NCBI RefSeq assembly: GCF_004028635.1
Contig: NZ_RQJW01000009.1
Span: 124,001-188,000 of the forward strand
From: Streptomyces cyaneus
GTDB taxonomy: Bacteria; Actinomycetota; Actinomycetes; Streptomycetales; Streptomycetaceae
Direction of reading: 5' to 3'
DNA: 64,000 bases
Shown piece by piece: positions 18,975 to 27,646 of this stretch (position 1 is the stretch's first letter; each line of letters opens with the position of its first letter). The notes beneath the pieces were generated by a model. The model saw only the letters and a list, made by a program, of their open reading frames with translations. It had not been told where the DNA came from and made no database searches. Made by a program: the position numbers and the translations under genes.

Positions 18975-19273
18975 GCTGCGGAGAGCCGCACGAGACGGAC
19001 TGCAGTGAGGTACTCGATCATCTCTACGAGTTCCTCGACAGTGAGATGCCGGACGTCGACCGCGACAAGTTCAAGCAGCATTTCACGGAGTGCTCGCCGT
19101 GCCTGGAGAAGTACGGCCTGGAAGAGGCCGTGAAGAAGCTGGTCAAGCGCTGCTGCGGCCATGACGACGTGCCGACCGACCTGCGTGCCAAGGTCCTGGG
19201 GCGGCTCGATCTGATCCGCTCCGGGCAGGCGGTGCCCGAGCACGACGTGACCGCGACGCCGCAGGAGTCCTGA
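18971..19273 (+). CDS. rsrA: Zinc anti-sigma factor RsrA
   Basis: A 100-residue ZAS-family anti-sigma factor that holds SigR inactive until oxidation forms a disulfide and releases zinc. All key residues known for RsrA are in place: Cys3, Cys11, His37, Cys41, Cys44, Cys61 and Cys62. The start overlaps the sigR stop (ATGA), so the pair is translationally coupled. Confidence 0.96.
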
Positions 19274-19408
19274 ACCTCCTGTCCCGGGAACGGGCTGCCG
19301 TCACCCGAATGTGCTAATCGGCGCGTGACAACCCCGCAGCCGCCCCTCTCACCGACCTAGGCTCTCCCGTTGAGCTGAGCAGGTCATGGTTGGGGAGGGG
19401 CGTCGAAG

Positions 19409-20722
19409 ATGGAGGCGACACCGGCACGGGCGCGCGTGTACGTCGCCTGTGTGGCGCTGTGCGCCCTCGCCTGCCTGCTTCCGTTGCTCGCGACGGCGAC
19501 GCCTACGTCCTGGTGGGCGGTCGCCCTGCTCGCCGCGCTGTATGCCGCAGGTGAGCAGATCGCCGCCCGTCGGCGGTTCGTGGGCACCTTCTATCCCGTG
19601 CTGCTCGCCGGGGCCTTTCTGCTGTCGCCGCCCGCCGCCGCGCTGGTGGCGGTGCCGGGGGCGCTGATCGCCCCGGTCGGCGGGCGGCCGCGCCTGCTGC
19701 GGCGGGTGTGGCGGGCGTCCCAGCTCGTGGTCGCGGTGTGGGCGGCCGCCCGGGTGCACGGGGCGCTCGGCGGGCGGGACACCGTCGTGGCGTCCGACTT
19801 CCCCTACGCGCTCGCGCCCGCCGGTGCCGCTGTGCTGACGTTCTGTCTGGTCCTGACCGCGCTGGACGGCGGCATCCTGAAACTCTCCGAGCGCGTGCCG
19901 GGCCGTCGCGCCTGGCGGGGACTGTTCCTGCGGTCGCTCGCGCCCATCGCCGTACACGGTCTGGCCGGGCTGATGATGGCCGTGCTGTGGCGCAGTCCGT
20001 ACGGCTCCGTCGCCGCGCTGCTCGTGCTGCTGCCGATGTGCGTGTCGTGGTGGGTGTTCGCCCAGTACCACCGCGAGCGCGCGGCTCATCAGGCGACCAT
20101 TCGGGCGCTGGTCCAGGCCGTCGACATCAAGGACGGCTACACCCGCGGCCACAGCGAGCGGGTCGGGCAGGCCTCGATGATGATCGCGCGTGAGCTGGGA
20201 CTGGCCGACGAGCGTGTGGAGGTGCTGCGGTTCGCCGGGATCCTGCACGACGTGGGAAAGCTTGGGGTGCCGACCCGGCTGCTGCGCAAGAACGGGCCGC
20301 TCACACCCGAGGAGCGGCAGGTGATCGAGCTGCATCCCGAGTACGGGCACGAGATGGTCCGCGGGATCTCCTTCCTCGGCGAGGCCCGGGCGGCCGTGCT
20401 GCATCACCATGAGCGGCTGGACGGAACCGGGTACCCGTACGGGCTGATGGGGGGCCAGATCCCGGAGTCGGCGCGGGTGGTGGCGGTCGCGGACGCGTTC
20501 GACGCGATGACGTCGACCCGGTCCTACTCGCGGGCCCGGCCCGTGTCCGTCGCCCTGCGGGAGCTGGAGAAGTGCGCGGGCTCGCAGTTCGACCCCCGGA
20601 TGGTGACCGCCCTCGCCCGAGCCGTGGACCGGTACGGGTGGCATCCCGCCGTGACCGCCGACGAAGCGTGTACGGCCCCTGCCCGTCCGCCGGCCGCGGG
20701 CGTCCCCGGAGCGCACCGATGA
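19409..20722 (+). CDS. Membrane HD-GYP domain protein
   Basis: A 437-residue protein with an N-terminal membrane region of about six segments (residues 10-215) and a C-terminal HD-GYP domain. The metal motifs GHSERV (247-252), HDVGK (280-284) and HHERLDGTGYP (333-343) are intact, so it could hydrolyse cyclic dinucleotides such as c-di-GMP. That activity is unproven. It overlaps the next gene by four bases, and the neighbour has the same architecture but a decayed HD domain. Confidence 0.9.
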   Translation: MEATPARARVYVACVALCALACLLPLLATATPTSWWAVALLAALYAAGEQIAARRRFVGTFYPVLLAGAFLLSPPAAALVAVPGALIAPVGGRPRLLRRVWRASQLVVAVWAAARVHGALGGRDTVVASDFPYALAPAGAAVLTFCLVLTALDGGILKLSERVPGRRAWRGLFLRSLAPIAVHGLAGLMMAVLWRSPYGSVAALLVLLPMCVSWWVFAQYHRERAAHQATIRALVQAVDIKDGYTRGHSERVGQASMMIARELGLADERVEVLRFAGILHDVGKLGVPTRLLRKNGPLTPEERQVIELHPEYGHEMVRGISFLGEARAAVLHHHERLDGTGYPYGLMGGQIPESARVVAVADAFDAMTSTRSYSRARPVSVALRELEKCAGSQFDPRMVTALARAVDRYGWHPAVTADEACTAPARPPAAGVPGAHR

Positions 20723-21975
20723 GCGCCGCCCCCTGTACCACCGGGACACCGCCCCTCCTCCTCACCGTCGTCCACACCTCGGCGGCCCTCCTCGCCGCAG
20801 GCTCCCTCCTCGGCACCCTTTGGCACGGGCTCGACGAACGCGGCATCGCCCTCGCCTTCGGCGTCCTCGTCACCGTCGGCGAGCTCACCCGGTGGACCGG
20901 CGCGGAGGGCAGGGAGGCCGCCCCGCTCGGCGCCGCCGCGGCACTGTCGTACGCCCTGCTGGGCGAGGACGGCGGGCACCCCACCCACCACGGGGTGCTG
21001 CAGGTCGGCGCCGTCGTCCTCGCCGCATCGCTTCTCGGCAGCGTGCCGCACATCGCGCGCGGGCGCCCCGTGCTCGACCACCTCGCCCGGCGCGTGCTCA
21101 CCGTCGGCTTCGCCGCCGTCTGCTTCCAACCGCTGTACAACCAGGGCACCTTCCAGGGCTGGGGCCCCGGCTACGCCCTGCTCCTGCTCGCCGTCCTCGT
21201 CCTCACCGCCCTGTGCGACGCCCTGCTCGCCGCCGCGCTGGCCCACTCCCGCACCCGGTGGCCGTTCGGGCCGCTGCTGCGGGACGAGTTGCGGGCGACG
21301 CTCGGGATCGGGTCGGCCGTCTGCGCGACGGGCGCGGTGATGGCGCTCGCCGTCGCCGTGGTCGGGCTGTGGGCGCTGCCCCTCTTCTCGCTCCCCCTCC
21401 TGCTCACCCAGATGTCCCTGCGCCGCTACGCCGCCGTGCGGACCACCTACCGGCAGACCATCGCCTCCCTCGCCCGGGCCACCGAGATCGCCGGGTACAC
21501 GCCGGCCGGCCACGCCCGGCGGGTGGCCGCGCTCAGCCGGGAGGTCGGGCGGGACCTGGGCCTGTCCGAGGCGGAGCTCACCGTGCTGGAGTACGCGGCG
21601 CTCATGCACGACATCGGGCAGCTGAGCCTGGTCGACCCGGTGCCGGCCGGGGCCACCGCCGAGCTGCCCGTCGAGGAACAGCGCCGGATCGCGCTGCTCG
21701 GCGGGGCCGTCGTACGGCAGACCGGGGTGCCTCCGCAGGTGGCGATGGTCGTGGAGCGGCTGGCCGACCCCTGCCCGGAGCAGCCGGTCGCCGCGCGGAT
21801 CGTGCGGGCCGTGAACGCCTACGAGGAGAAGGCGCGGGACGCAGGTCCCGGCGGGCCGCTGAAGGCCCTGGAGGAGCTGCGGCTGGGCACCGCCGGGGAC
21901 TACGCGCCCGAGGTGGTGGGTTCGCTCGCACGGGTGCTGTCCAGAGACTGTCTGACATGGCCTGTGGCGGGGTAA
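20719..21975 (+). CDS. Membrane protein with degenerate HD domain
   Basis: A 418-residue protein with the same plan as its upstream neighbour: hydrophobic segments in the first 240 residues, then an HD-fold domain. The catalytic signature is HDIGQ instead of HDxGK, and no HHE..GYP motif follows, so phosphodiesterase activity is unlikely. It may have become a sensor or regulator of the intact copy. The ATG at 20719 overlaps the previous stop (ATGA), supporting coupled translation and a duplication origin. Confidence 0.85.
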   Translation: MSAAPCTTGTPPLLLTVVHTSAALLAAGSLLGTLWHGLDERGIALAFGVLVTVGELTRWTGAEGREAAPLGAAAALSYALLGEDGGHPTHHGVLQVGAVVLAASLLGSVPHIARGRPVLDHLARRVLTVGFAAVCFQPLYNQGTFQGWGPGYALLLLAVLVLTALCDALLAAALAHSRTRWPFGPLLRDELRATLGIGSAVCATGAVMALAVAVVGLWALPLFSLPLLLTQMSLRRYAAVRTTYRQTIASLARATEIAGYTPAGHARRVAALSREVGRDLGLSEAELTVLEYAALMHDIGQLSLVDPVPAGATAELPVEEQRRIALLGGAVVRQTGVPPQVAMVVERLADPCPEQPVAARIVRAVNAYEEKARDAGPGGPLKALEELRLGTAGDYAPEVVGSLARVLSRDCLTWPVAG

Positions 21976-22084
21976 CCCATGGGTAATGAGCGCCCTTCCA
22001 GCCGTACGTGGTTGGATGCGAATGAGAGGGTGTCCGGGGGCGAGCACTAGCCAGCCCACTCCACGGAACTGGCAGGCGGGAATC

Positions 22085-23065
22085 GTGAGGATCTTCGGCA
22101 AGGGACGGCACCGGCCCTCCGCCTCCTGGCGGCAGGCCACCGACCGTGCGTTCACGTTGATCGGCGACGGTCGGTACGACGACGCGGGCGCGTTGCTGAC
22201 ACGTGCCGCCGATCTGGAGCCCTGGCTTTCGGAGTCCTGGTTCAACCTCGCCCTGCTGCACAAGTTCCGGCACGACTGGGAGCAGGCCCGGGCCGCCGGG
22301 CTGCGTGCCGTGGCGCTGCTCGACCGGGAGACCGGCGCGCCGGACTGGTGGAACGTCGGCATCGCGGCCACCGCCCTGCAGGACTGGCCGCTGGCCCGGC
22401 GGGCCTGGCAGGCGTACGGACTGCGGGTGCCCGGCGGGGCGACCGACTCCGGTGAGCCGGTCGGGATGGAGCTGGGCAGCGCGGCCGTACGGCTGTCCCC
22501 CGAAGGGGAGGCCGAGGTCGTGTGGGGGCGGCGGCTCGACCCCGCGCGTATCGAGGTGCTGTCGATCCCGCTGCCGTCCTCCGGGCGGCGCTGGGGCGAG
22601 GTCGTGCTGCACGACGGGGTGCCGCACGGCGAGCGGACCACGTCCGCCGGGCACGCCTACCCCGTCTTCGACGAGATCGAGCTGTGGGCGCCCTCGCCGG
22701 TCCCCACCTGGGTGGTCCTCCTGGAGGCCGCCACCGAGGCCGACCGGGACGCCCTGGAGCAGCTCGCGGCCGACGCCGGATTCGCCGCGGAGGACTGGTC
22801 GTCGTCGGTGCGGCTGCTGTGCCGGATGTGCTCCGAGTCGCGGATGCCGTCGGACGAGGGTGACGGGGAGCACCTCGACCCGCACGACCACAGCGAACCG
22901 GGTCATCCCGGGCCGCTCGGCCATCGCACGGACGGGCAGCTGTGGGTGCCGGAGCGGGAGTGCGGGGTGGCTGCGCCGGCTGCGCTGGTTCGGGGGTTGC
23001 TGGACGGGTGGGTTGCCGACAGTCCGGATTCCAGGGACTGGCGGGATCTCGAAGAGGTCTGCTGA
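22085..23065 (+). CDS. Tetratricopeptide repeat protein
   Basis: A 326-residue soluble protein. Residues 10-110 form two to three TPR units (ATDRAFTLIGDGRYDDAGAL and following). The rest is an uncharacterised acidic domain with a CxxxC-like pair (LLCRMCSES). Its role is unknown. I chose the GTG at 22085, where the TPR region begins. The 33 codons upstream look non-coding. It precedes the deformylase gene by 73 bases and may be cotranscribed with it. Confidence 0.8.
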   Translation: MRIFGKGRHRPSASWRQATDRAFTLIGDGRYDDAGALLTRAADLEPWLSESWFNLALLHKFRHDWEQARAAGLRAVALLDRETGAPDWWNVGIAATALQDWPLARRAWQAYGLRVPGGATDSGEPVGMELGSAAVRLSPEGEAEVVWGRRLDPARIEVLSIPLPSSGRRWGEVVLHDGVPHGERTTSAGHAYPVFDEIELWAPSPVPTWVVLLEAATEADRDALEQLAADAGFAAEDWSSSVRLLCRMCSESRMPSDEGDGEHLDPHDHSEPGHPGPLGHRTDGQLWVPERECGVAAPAALVRGLLDGWVADSPDSRDWRDLEEVC

Positions 23066-23138
23066 GCATTCGCCGTACCCTGTATCAGCATCACCACCCC
23101 CTTTTTCTTTTGTTTGTGCAGGAAGGCGTACGTCTGTC

Positions 23139-23789
23139 ATGGCCCAGCAGGACACCGATCAGCAGCACGCGGGCGTGCTCCCCGTCGACGACGAGGGCTT
23201 CGTCATCGACACGGAGGACTGCGAGGAGCGCGAGCAGGCGTTCCGCGAGCGTGGCACCTCGCGGCCCATCACGGTTGTCGGGAACCCGGTGCTCCACAAG
23301 GAGTGCAAGGACGTCACCGAGTTCGGCGCGGAGCTGGACCAGCTGGTGGCGGACATGTTCGCCTCGCAGCGCACCGCCGAGGGCGTGGGCCTGGCCGCCA
23401 ACCAGATCGGCGTCGACCTGAAGGTCTTCGTCTACGACTGCCAGGACGACCAGGGCGTGCGGCACGTCGGCGTGGTCTGCAACCCCAAGCTCGTCGAGCT
23501 GCCCGCCGACCGGCGCAGCCTGGACGACAGCAACGAGGGCTGCCTGTCCGTGCCGACGGCATACGCCGCGCTGGCCCGCCCCGACTACGCCGAGGTGACC
23601 GGGCAGGACGAGAAGGGCAACCCGATCAAGGTGCGCGGCACCGGGTACTTCGCTCGGTGTTTGCAGCACGAGACCGACCACCTGTACGGGTACCTCTACA
23701 TCGACCGTCTCTCCAAGCGGGAGCGCAAGGACGCGCTCAGGCAGATGGCCGAGAACGAGCCCCGCTATCCCGTCGTCGCCAACGACTGA
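23139..23789 (+). CDS. def: Peptide deformylase
   Basis: A 216-residue deformylase that removes formyl groups from nascent proteins. All three motifs are seen: GVGLAANQIG (82-91), EGCLSVP (133-139, metal cysteine) and QHETDHL (176-182, metal histidines and catalytic Glu). It has an acidic N-terminal extension of about 40 residues relative to the E. coli enzyme. AGGAAGG precedes the ATG. Streptomyces usually have several deformylase genes, so this may not be the only one. Confidence 0.93.
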   Translation: MAQQDTDQQHAGVLPVDDEGFVIDTEDCEEREQAFRERGTSRPITVVGNPVLHKECKDVTEFGAELDQLVADMFASQRTAEGVGLAANQIGVDLKVFVYDCQDDQGVRHVGVVCNPKLVELPADRRSLDDSNEGCLSVPTAYAALARPDYAEVTGQDEKGNPIKVRGTGYFARCLQHETDHLYGYLYIDRLSKRERKDALRQMAENEPRYPVVAND

Positions 23790-24079
23790 GGTCTGCTCAA
23801 GAGCCCCACAAGTCCCTTGCGTACGGCGCCTGTTCAGGATCCCCTTCCCGGCCGGGCGCCGTTCGCATGTCCGTCGCACGTTCGATCCCATACACGCAGG
23901 TTGTGATCCATAACCAGTCACATAGGGGGAGATTCTCGGCACTGTGGGGTAGTGAATGAAGCAAATCCGTTCCCAGATCGGTCAGTTGTGGTGCTGAATG
24001 GAAGTGCGGGATATGCAACGGCGCACGCCCGGCACAGCGGGAGGGGCGTGTTCAACTGGCGGCTGAGAGGGGTTTGTTC

Positions 24080-25165
24080 GTGCATGCTTTCTCACACAGC
24101 ACCACATCGACACCGACGGCGGTCCCGGTCCCACCATCGCTCTCTCTCCCGGTGATCGAAGCAGCGTTTCCCAGGCAACTCCATCCGTATTGGCCCCAAC
24201 TCCAGGAGAAGACCCGCACCTGGCTGCTGGAAAAGCGGCTGATGCCGGCCGACAAGGTCGAGGAATATGCCGACGGCCTTTGCTACACCGACCTCATGGC
24301 CGGCTACTACATGGGCGCCCCCGACGAGGTGCTCCAGGCGATCGCGGACTACAGCGCGTGGTTCTTCGTCTGGGACGACCGGCACGACCGCGACATCGTC
24401 CACCACCGTCCGGCCGCCTGGCGTCGGCTGAGGTTCCGCCTGCACGCGGCGCTCGACTCACCCGAGGACCATCTGCACCACGAGGACCCGCTGGTCGCGG
24501 GGTTCGCGGACAGCATGGTGCGGCTGTACTCGTTCCTGCCCCACACCTGGAACACCCGGTTCGCCCGCCACTTCCACGCGGTGATCGAGGCGTACGACCG
24601 GGAATTCCACAACCGTACGGAGGGGCACATCCCCACGGTCGAGGACTACCTCGAACTGCGTCGGCTCACCTTTGCGCACTGGATCTGGACCGACCTGCTC
24701 GAGCCGAGCGCCGGACTGGAACTGCCGGACCGTGTGCGAAAACACCCGGCATATCGAAGGGCGGCGTTGCTCAGCCAGGAATTCGCCGCCTGGTACAACG
24801 ACCTCTGCTCATTCCCCAAGGAAATCGCGGGCGACGAGGTGCACAATCTTGGAATCAGTCTCATCACCCACAAGGGGCTGACTCTGGAAGAGACCGTGAC
24901 GGAAGTCAGGCAACGCGTCGAGGACTGCATATCCGATTTCCTCGTGGCCGAGCGGGAAGCTCTGGAATTTGCCGACTCCCTGTCCGACGGCACGGTGTGG
25001 GGAAAAGAACTCGGCGCCGCCGTCCGCGCGTGCGTCGGCAATATGCGCAACTGGTTCAGCTCGGTCTACTGGTTCCACCACGAGTCCGGCCGGTACAGGG
25101 TCGACAGCTGGGACGACCGGTCCACGCCCCCGTACGTCAACAACGAAGCGGCAGGTGAGAAATGA
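24080..25165 (+). CDS. cyc1: Epi-isozizaene synthase (class I sesquiterpene cyclase)
   Basis: A 361-residue terpene cyclase that converts farnesyl diphosphate to (+)-epi-isozizaene. The aspartate-rich motif DDRHD is at residues 99-103 and the second metal motif NDLCSFPKE lies near residue 240. Length and sequence closely match S. coelicolor SCO5222. I took the GTG at 24080 so that the protein starts MHAF as in that enzyme; a TTG lies two codons earlier. It overlaps the P450 gene by ATGA. Confidence 0.95.
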   Translation: MHAFSHSTTSTPTAVPVPPSLSLPVIEAAFPRQLHPYWPQLQEKTRTWLLEKRLMPADKVEEYADGLCYTDLMAGYYMGAPDEVLQAIADYSAWFFVWDDRHDRDIVHHRPAAWRRLRFRLHAALDSPEDHLHHEDPLVAGFADSMVRLYSFLPHTWNTRFARHFHAVIEAYDREFHNRTEGHIPTVEDYLELRRLTFAHWIWTDLLEPSAGLELPDRVRKHPAYRRAALLSQEFAAWYNDLCSFPKEIAGDEVHNLGISLITHKGLTLEETVTEVRQRVEDCISDFLVAEREALEFADSLSDGTVWGKELGAAVRACVGNMRNWFSSVYWFHHESGRYRVDSWDDRSTPPYVNNEAAGEK

Positions 25166-26541
25166 CCGTCGAGTCCGTCCGCCCCGAAGCCCATCCCCGT
25201 GTGGCTTCGGAGCTGCGTGAGCCGCCCCTCGCGGGCGGAGGAATTCCGCTTCTGGGCCACGGCTGGAAGCTGGCCCGAGATCCGCTGGCCTTCATGGCCG
25301 GGCTCAGGGCCCACGGCGACGTCGTACGGCTCAAGCTGGGACCGAAGACGGTGTACGCCGTCACCACGCCGGACCTCACCGGGGCCCTGGCGCTGAGCCC
25401 CGACTTCAAAATCGACGGGCCGCTGTGGGAGTCGCTGGAAGGCCTGCTCGGCAAGGAGGGCGTGGCCACGGCCAACGGCCCCCGGCACCGGCGTCAGCGG
25501 CGCACCATCCAGCCCGCCTTCCGGCTCGACGCGATCCCCGCGTACGGGCCGATCATGGAGGAGGAGGCGCATGCCCTGACCGAGCGCTGGCAGCCCGGCG
25601 AGACCGTCGACTGCACCTCCGAGTCCTTCCGGATCGCCGTGCGCATCGCCGCCCGCTGTCTGCTGCGCGGCGACTACATGGACGAGCGGGCCGAGCGGCT
25701 GTGCAATGCGCTCGCCACCGTCTTCCGGGGCATGTACCGGCGGATGGTCATCCCGCTCGGGCCGCTGTACAAGCTGCCTCTCCCGGCCAACCGCGAATTC
25801 AACCGAGCGCTGGCCGATTTGCATCTCCTGGTCGACGAGATCGTCGCCGAACGCCGGGCAACTGGTCAAAGGCCGGACGATTTGCTCACGGCATTGCTGG
25901 AGGCCAAGGACGAGAATGGCGACCCCATCGGGGAACAGGAGATCCACGACCAGGTCGTCGCGATAGTCACCCCGGGCAGCGAAACCGTGGCCTCCACCAT
26001 CATGTGGCTGCTGCATGTGCTCGCGGAACATCCGGAACACGCCGACAGGGTGTGCGCGGAGGTCGAATCCGTCACCGGCGGCCGGCCCGTGGCATTCCAG
26101 GACGTCCGAAGCCTCAGGCACACGAACAATGTCGTTGTGGAGGCGATGCGTTTGCGCCCAGCGGTCTGGATTCTGACGCGGCGGGCGGTGACCGATACGT
26201 CACTCGGTGGCTATCGCATTCCGGCCGGGGCCGACATCATCTACAGCCCCTACGCCATCCAGCGGGACGCGAAGTCGTACGCGGACAACCTCGAGTTCGA
26301 CCCTGACCGCTGGCTTCCGGAACGCGTGGGGGACGTGCCGAAGTACGCCATGAGCCCGTTCAGCGTGGGCAACCGCAAGTGCCCGAGCGACCACTTCTCG
26401 ATGGCGCAGCTGACGCTGATCACGGCGGCGCTGTCCACCAAGTACCGCTTCGAGCAGGTGCCCGGTTCGAACGACGCGACCCGGGTGGGGATCACACTCC
26501 GCCCGCAGAAGCTGCTGCTCAGGCCGGTACCGAGGAACTGA
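25162..26541 (+). CDS. Cytochrome P450 CYP170A, albaflavenone synthase
   Basis: A 459-residue P450 that oxidises epi-isozizaene twice to the antibiotic albaflavenone. The heme ligand is Cys407 in FSVGNRKC, the ExxR helix is in VVEAMRLRP, and the I-helix carries PGSETVAS. In S. coelicolor CYP170A1 a second activity, farnesene synthesis, was assigned to an acidic motif in the helical region. The matching stretch here is DENGD (250-254), close to but not identical with a DDxxD motif. ATGA overlap makes it the second gene of a two-gene operon. Confidence 0.93.
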   Translation: MTVESVRPEAHPRVASELREPPLAGGGIPLLGHGWKLARDPLAFMAGLRAHGDVVRLKLGPKTVYAVTTPDLTGALALSPDFKIDGPLWESLEGLLGKEGVATANGPRHRRQRRTIQPAFRLDAIPAYGPIMEEEAHALTERWQPGETVDCTSESFRIAVRIAARCLLRGDYMDERAERLCNALATVFRGMYRRMVIPLGPLYKLPLPANREFNRALADLHLLVDEIVAERRATGQRPDDLLTALLEAKDENGDPIGEQEIHDQVVAIVTPGSETVASTIMWLLHVLAEHPEHADRVCAEVESVTGGRPVAFQDVRSLRHTNNVVVEAMRLRPAVWILTRRAVTDTSLGGYRIPAGADIIYSPYAIQRDAKSYADNLEFDPDRWLPERVGDVPKYAMSPFSVGNRKCPSDHFSMAQLTLITAALSTKYRFEQVPGSNDATRVGITLRPQKLLLRPVPRN

Positions 26542-26574
26542 CACCAAGGGGGTGGCCCCGTCTGATGGCGCAGT

Positions 26575-26611
26575 GCGGCCGCCGGCCGAACCCTGTTCGG
26601 CCGGCGGCCGC
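26575..26611. terminator. Bidirectional terminator between CYP170 and nrdB
   Basis: A 16-bp inverted repeat (arms 26575-26590 and 26596-26611) with a five-base loop sits in the 91-base gap between the converging CYP170 and nrdB genes. Confidence 0.85.
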
Positions 26612-26632
26612 GTTTACCGTCTCGTCCGTCGG

Positions 26633-27646
26633 TCAGAAGTCCTCGTCCAGATCGACGGTGCCCTCCACCGCCACCTGGTACGCCGACGGACGCCGCTCGA
26701 AGAAGTTGGTGAGCTCCTGAACGCCCTGCAGCTCCATGAAGGAGAAGGGGTTCTCGGAGCCGTACACCGGGGCGAAGCCGAGCCGCGTCAGACGCTGGTC
26801 GGCGACACACTCCAGGTACTGCCGCATCGACTCGGTGTTCATGCCCGGGAGGCCGTCACCGCACAGGTCGCGCGCGAACTGCAGCTCGGCCTCGACGGCC
26901 TCCCTCAGCATGTCGGTGACCTGCTGCTGAAGCTGGTCGTCGAAGAGCTCCGGCTCCTCCTTGCGGACGGTGTCGACGACGTCGAAGGCGAAGCTCATGT
27001 GCATCGTCTCGTCGCGGAACACCCAGTTGGTGCCGGTGGCCAGGCCGTGCAGCAGGCCCCGGCTGCGGAACCAGTAGACGTAGGCGAAGGCGCCGTAGAA
27101 GAACAGGCCCTCGATGCACGCGGCGAAGCAGATCAGGTTGAGCAGGAAGCGACGCCGGTCGGACTTGGTCTCCAGGCGCTCCAGCTTCTCGACCTCGTTG
27201 ATCCACTTGAAGCAGAACTCGGCCTTCTCGCGGATGGAGGGGATGTTCTCGACGGCGTCGAAGGCCGCCGCCCTGTCCTCCGGGTCGGGGAGATAGGTGT
27301 CGAGCAGCGTCAAGTAGAACTGGACGTGCACGGCCTCCTCGAACAGCTGACGGCTCAGGTACAGCCGCGCCTCGGGGGAGTTGATGTGCTTGTACAGCGT
27401 CAGCACCAGGTTGTTCGCGACGATCGAGTCGCCCGTCGCGAAGAAGGCCACCAGGCGGCCGATGAGGTGCTGCTCGGAAGGTGACAGTTTCGCGAGATCC
27501 GTCACGTCCGAGTGGAGGTCCACCTCCTCCACGGTCCAGGTGTTCTTGATGGCGTCCCGGTAGCGCTCGTAGAAGTCCGGGTAGCGCATGGGACGCAGGG
27601 TCAGCTCGAAGCCCGGGTCGAGAAGGTTCTTTTCGGTGGAGCTCAT
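26633..27646 (-). CDS. nrdB: Class Ia ribonucleotide reductase, beta subunit
   Basis: A 337-residue small subunit that holds the di-iron tyrosyl-radical cofactor. Iron ligands are visible in QLFEEAVHVQFY, FCFKW-INEVEKLE, the helix LICFAACIEG and RDETMHMSF. The start codon overlaps the nrdA stop (TAATG). In S. coelicolor an AraC-like gene, nrdS, is remembered to follow nrdB; here only 91 bases with a terminator separate nrdB from CYP170, so that gene is absent from this position. Confidence 0.93.
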   Translation of the reverse strand: MSSTEKNLLDPGFELTLRPMRYPDFYERYRDAIKNTWTVEEVDLHSDVTDLAKLSPSEQHLIGRLVAFFATGDSIVANNLVLTLYKHINSPEARLYLSRQLFEEAVHVQFYLTLLDTYLPDPEDRAAAFDAVENIPSIREKAEFCFKWINEVEKLERLETKSDRRRFLLNLICFAACIEGLFFYGAFAYVYWFRSRGLLHGLATGTNWVFRDETMHMSFAFDVVDTVRKEEPELFDDQLQQQVTDMLREAVEAELQFARDLCGDGLPGMNTESMRQYLECVADQRLTRLGFAPVYGSENPFSFMELQGVQELTNFFERRPSAYQVAVEGTVDLDEDF

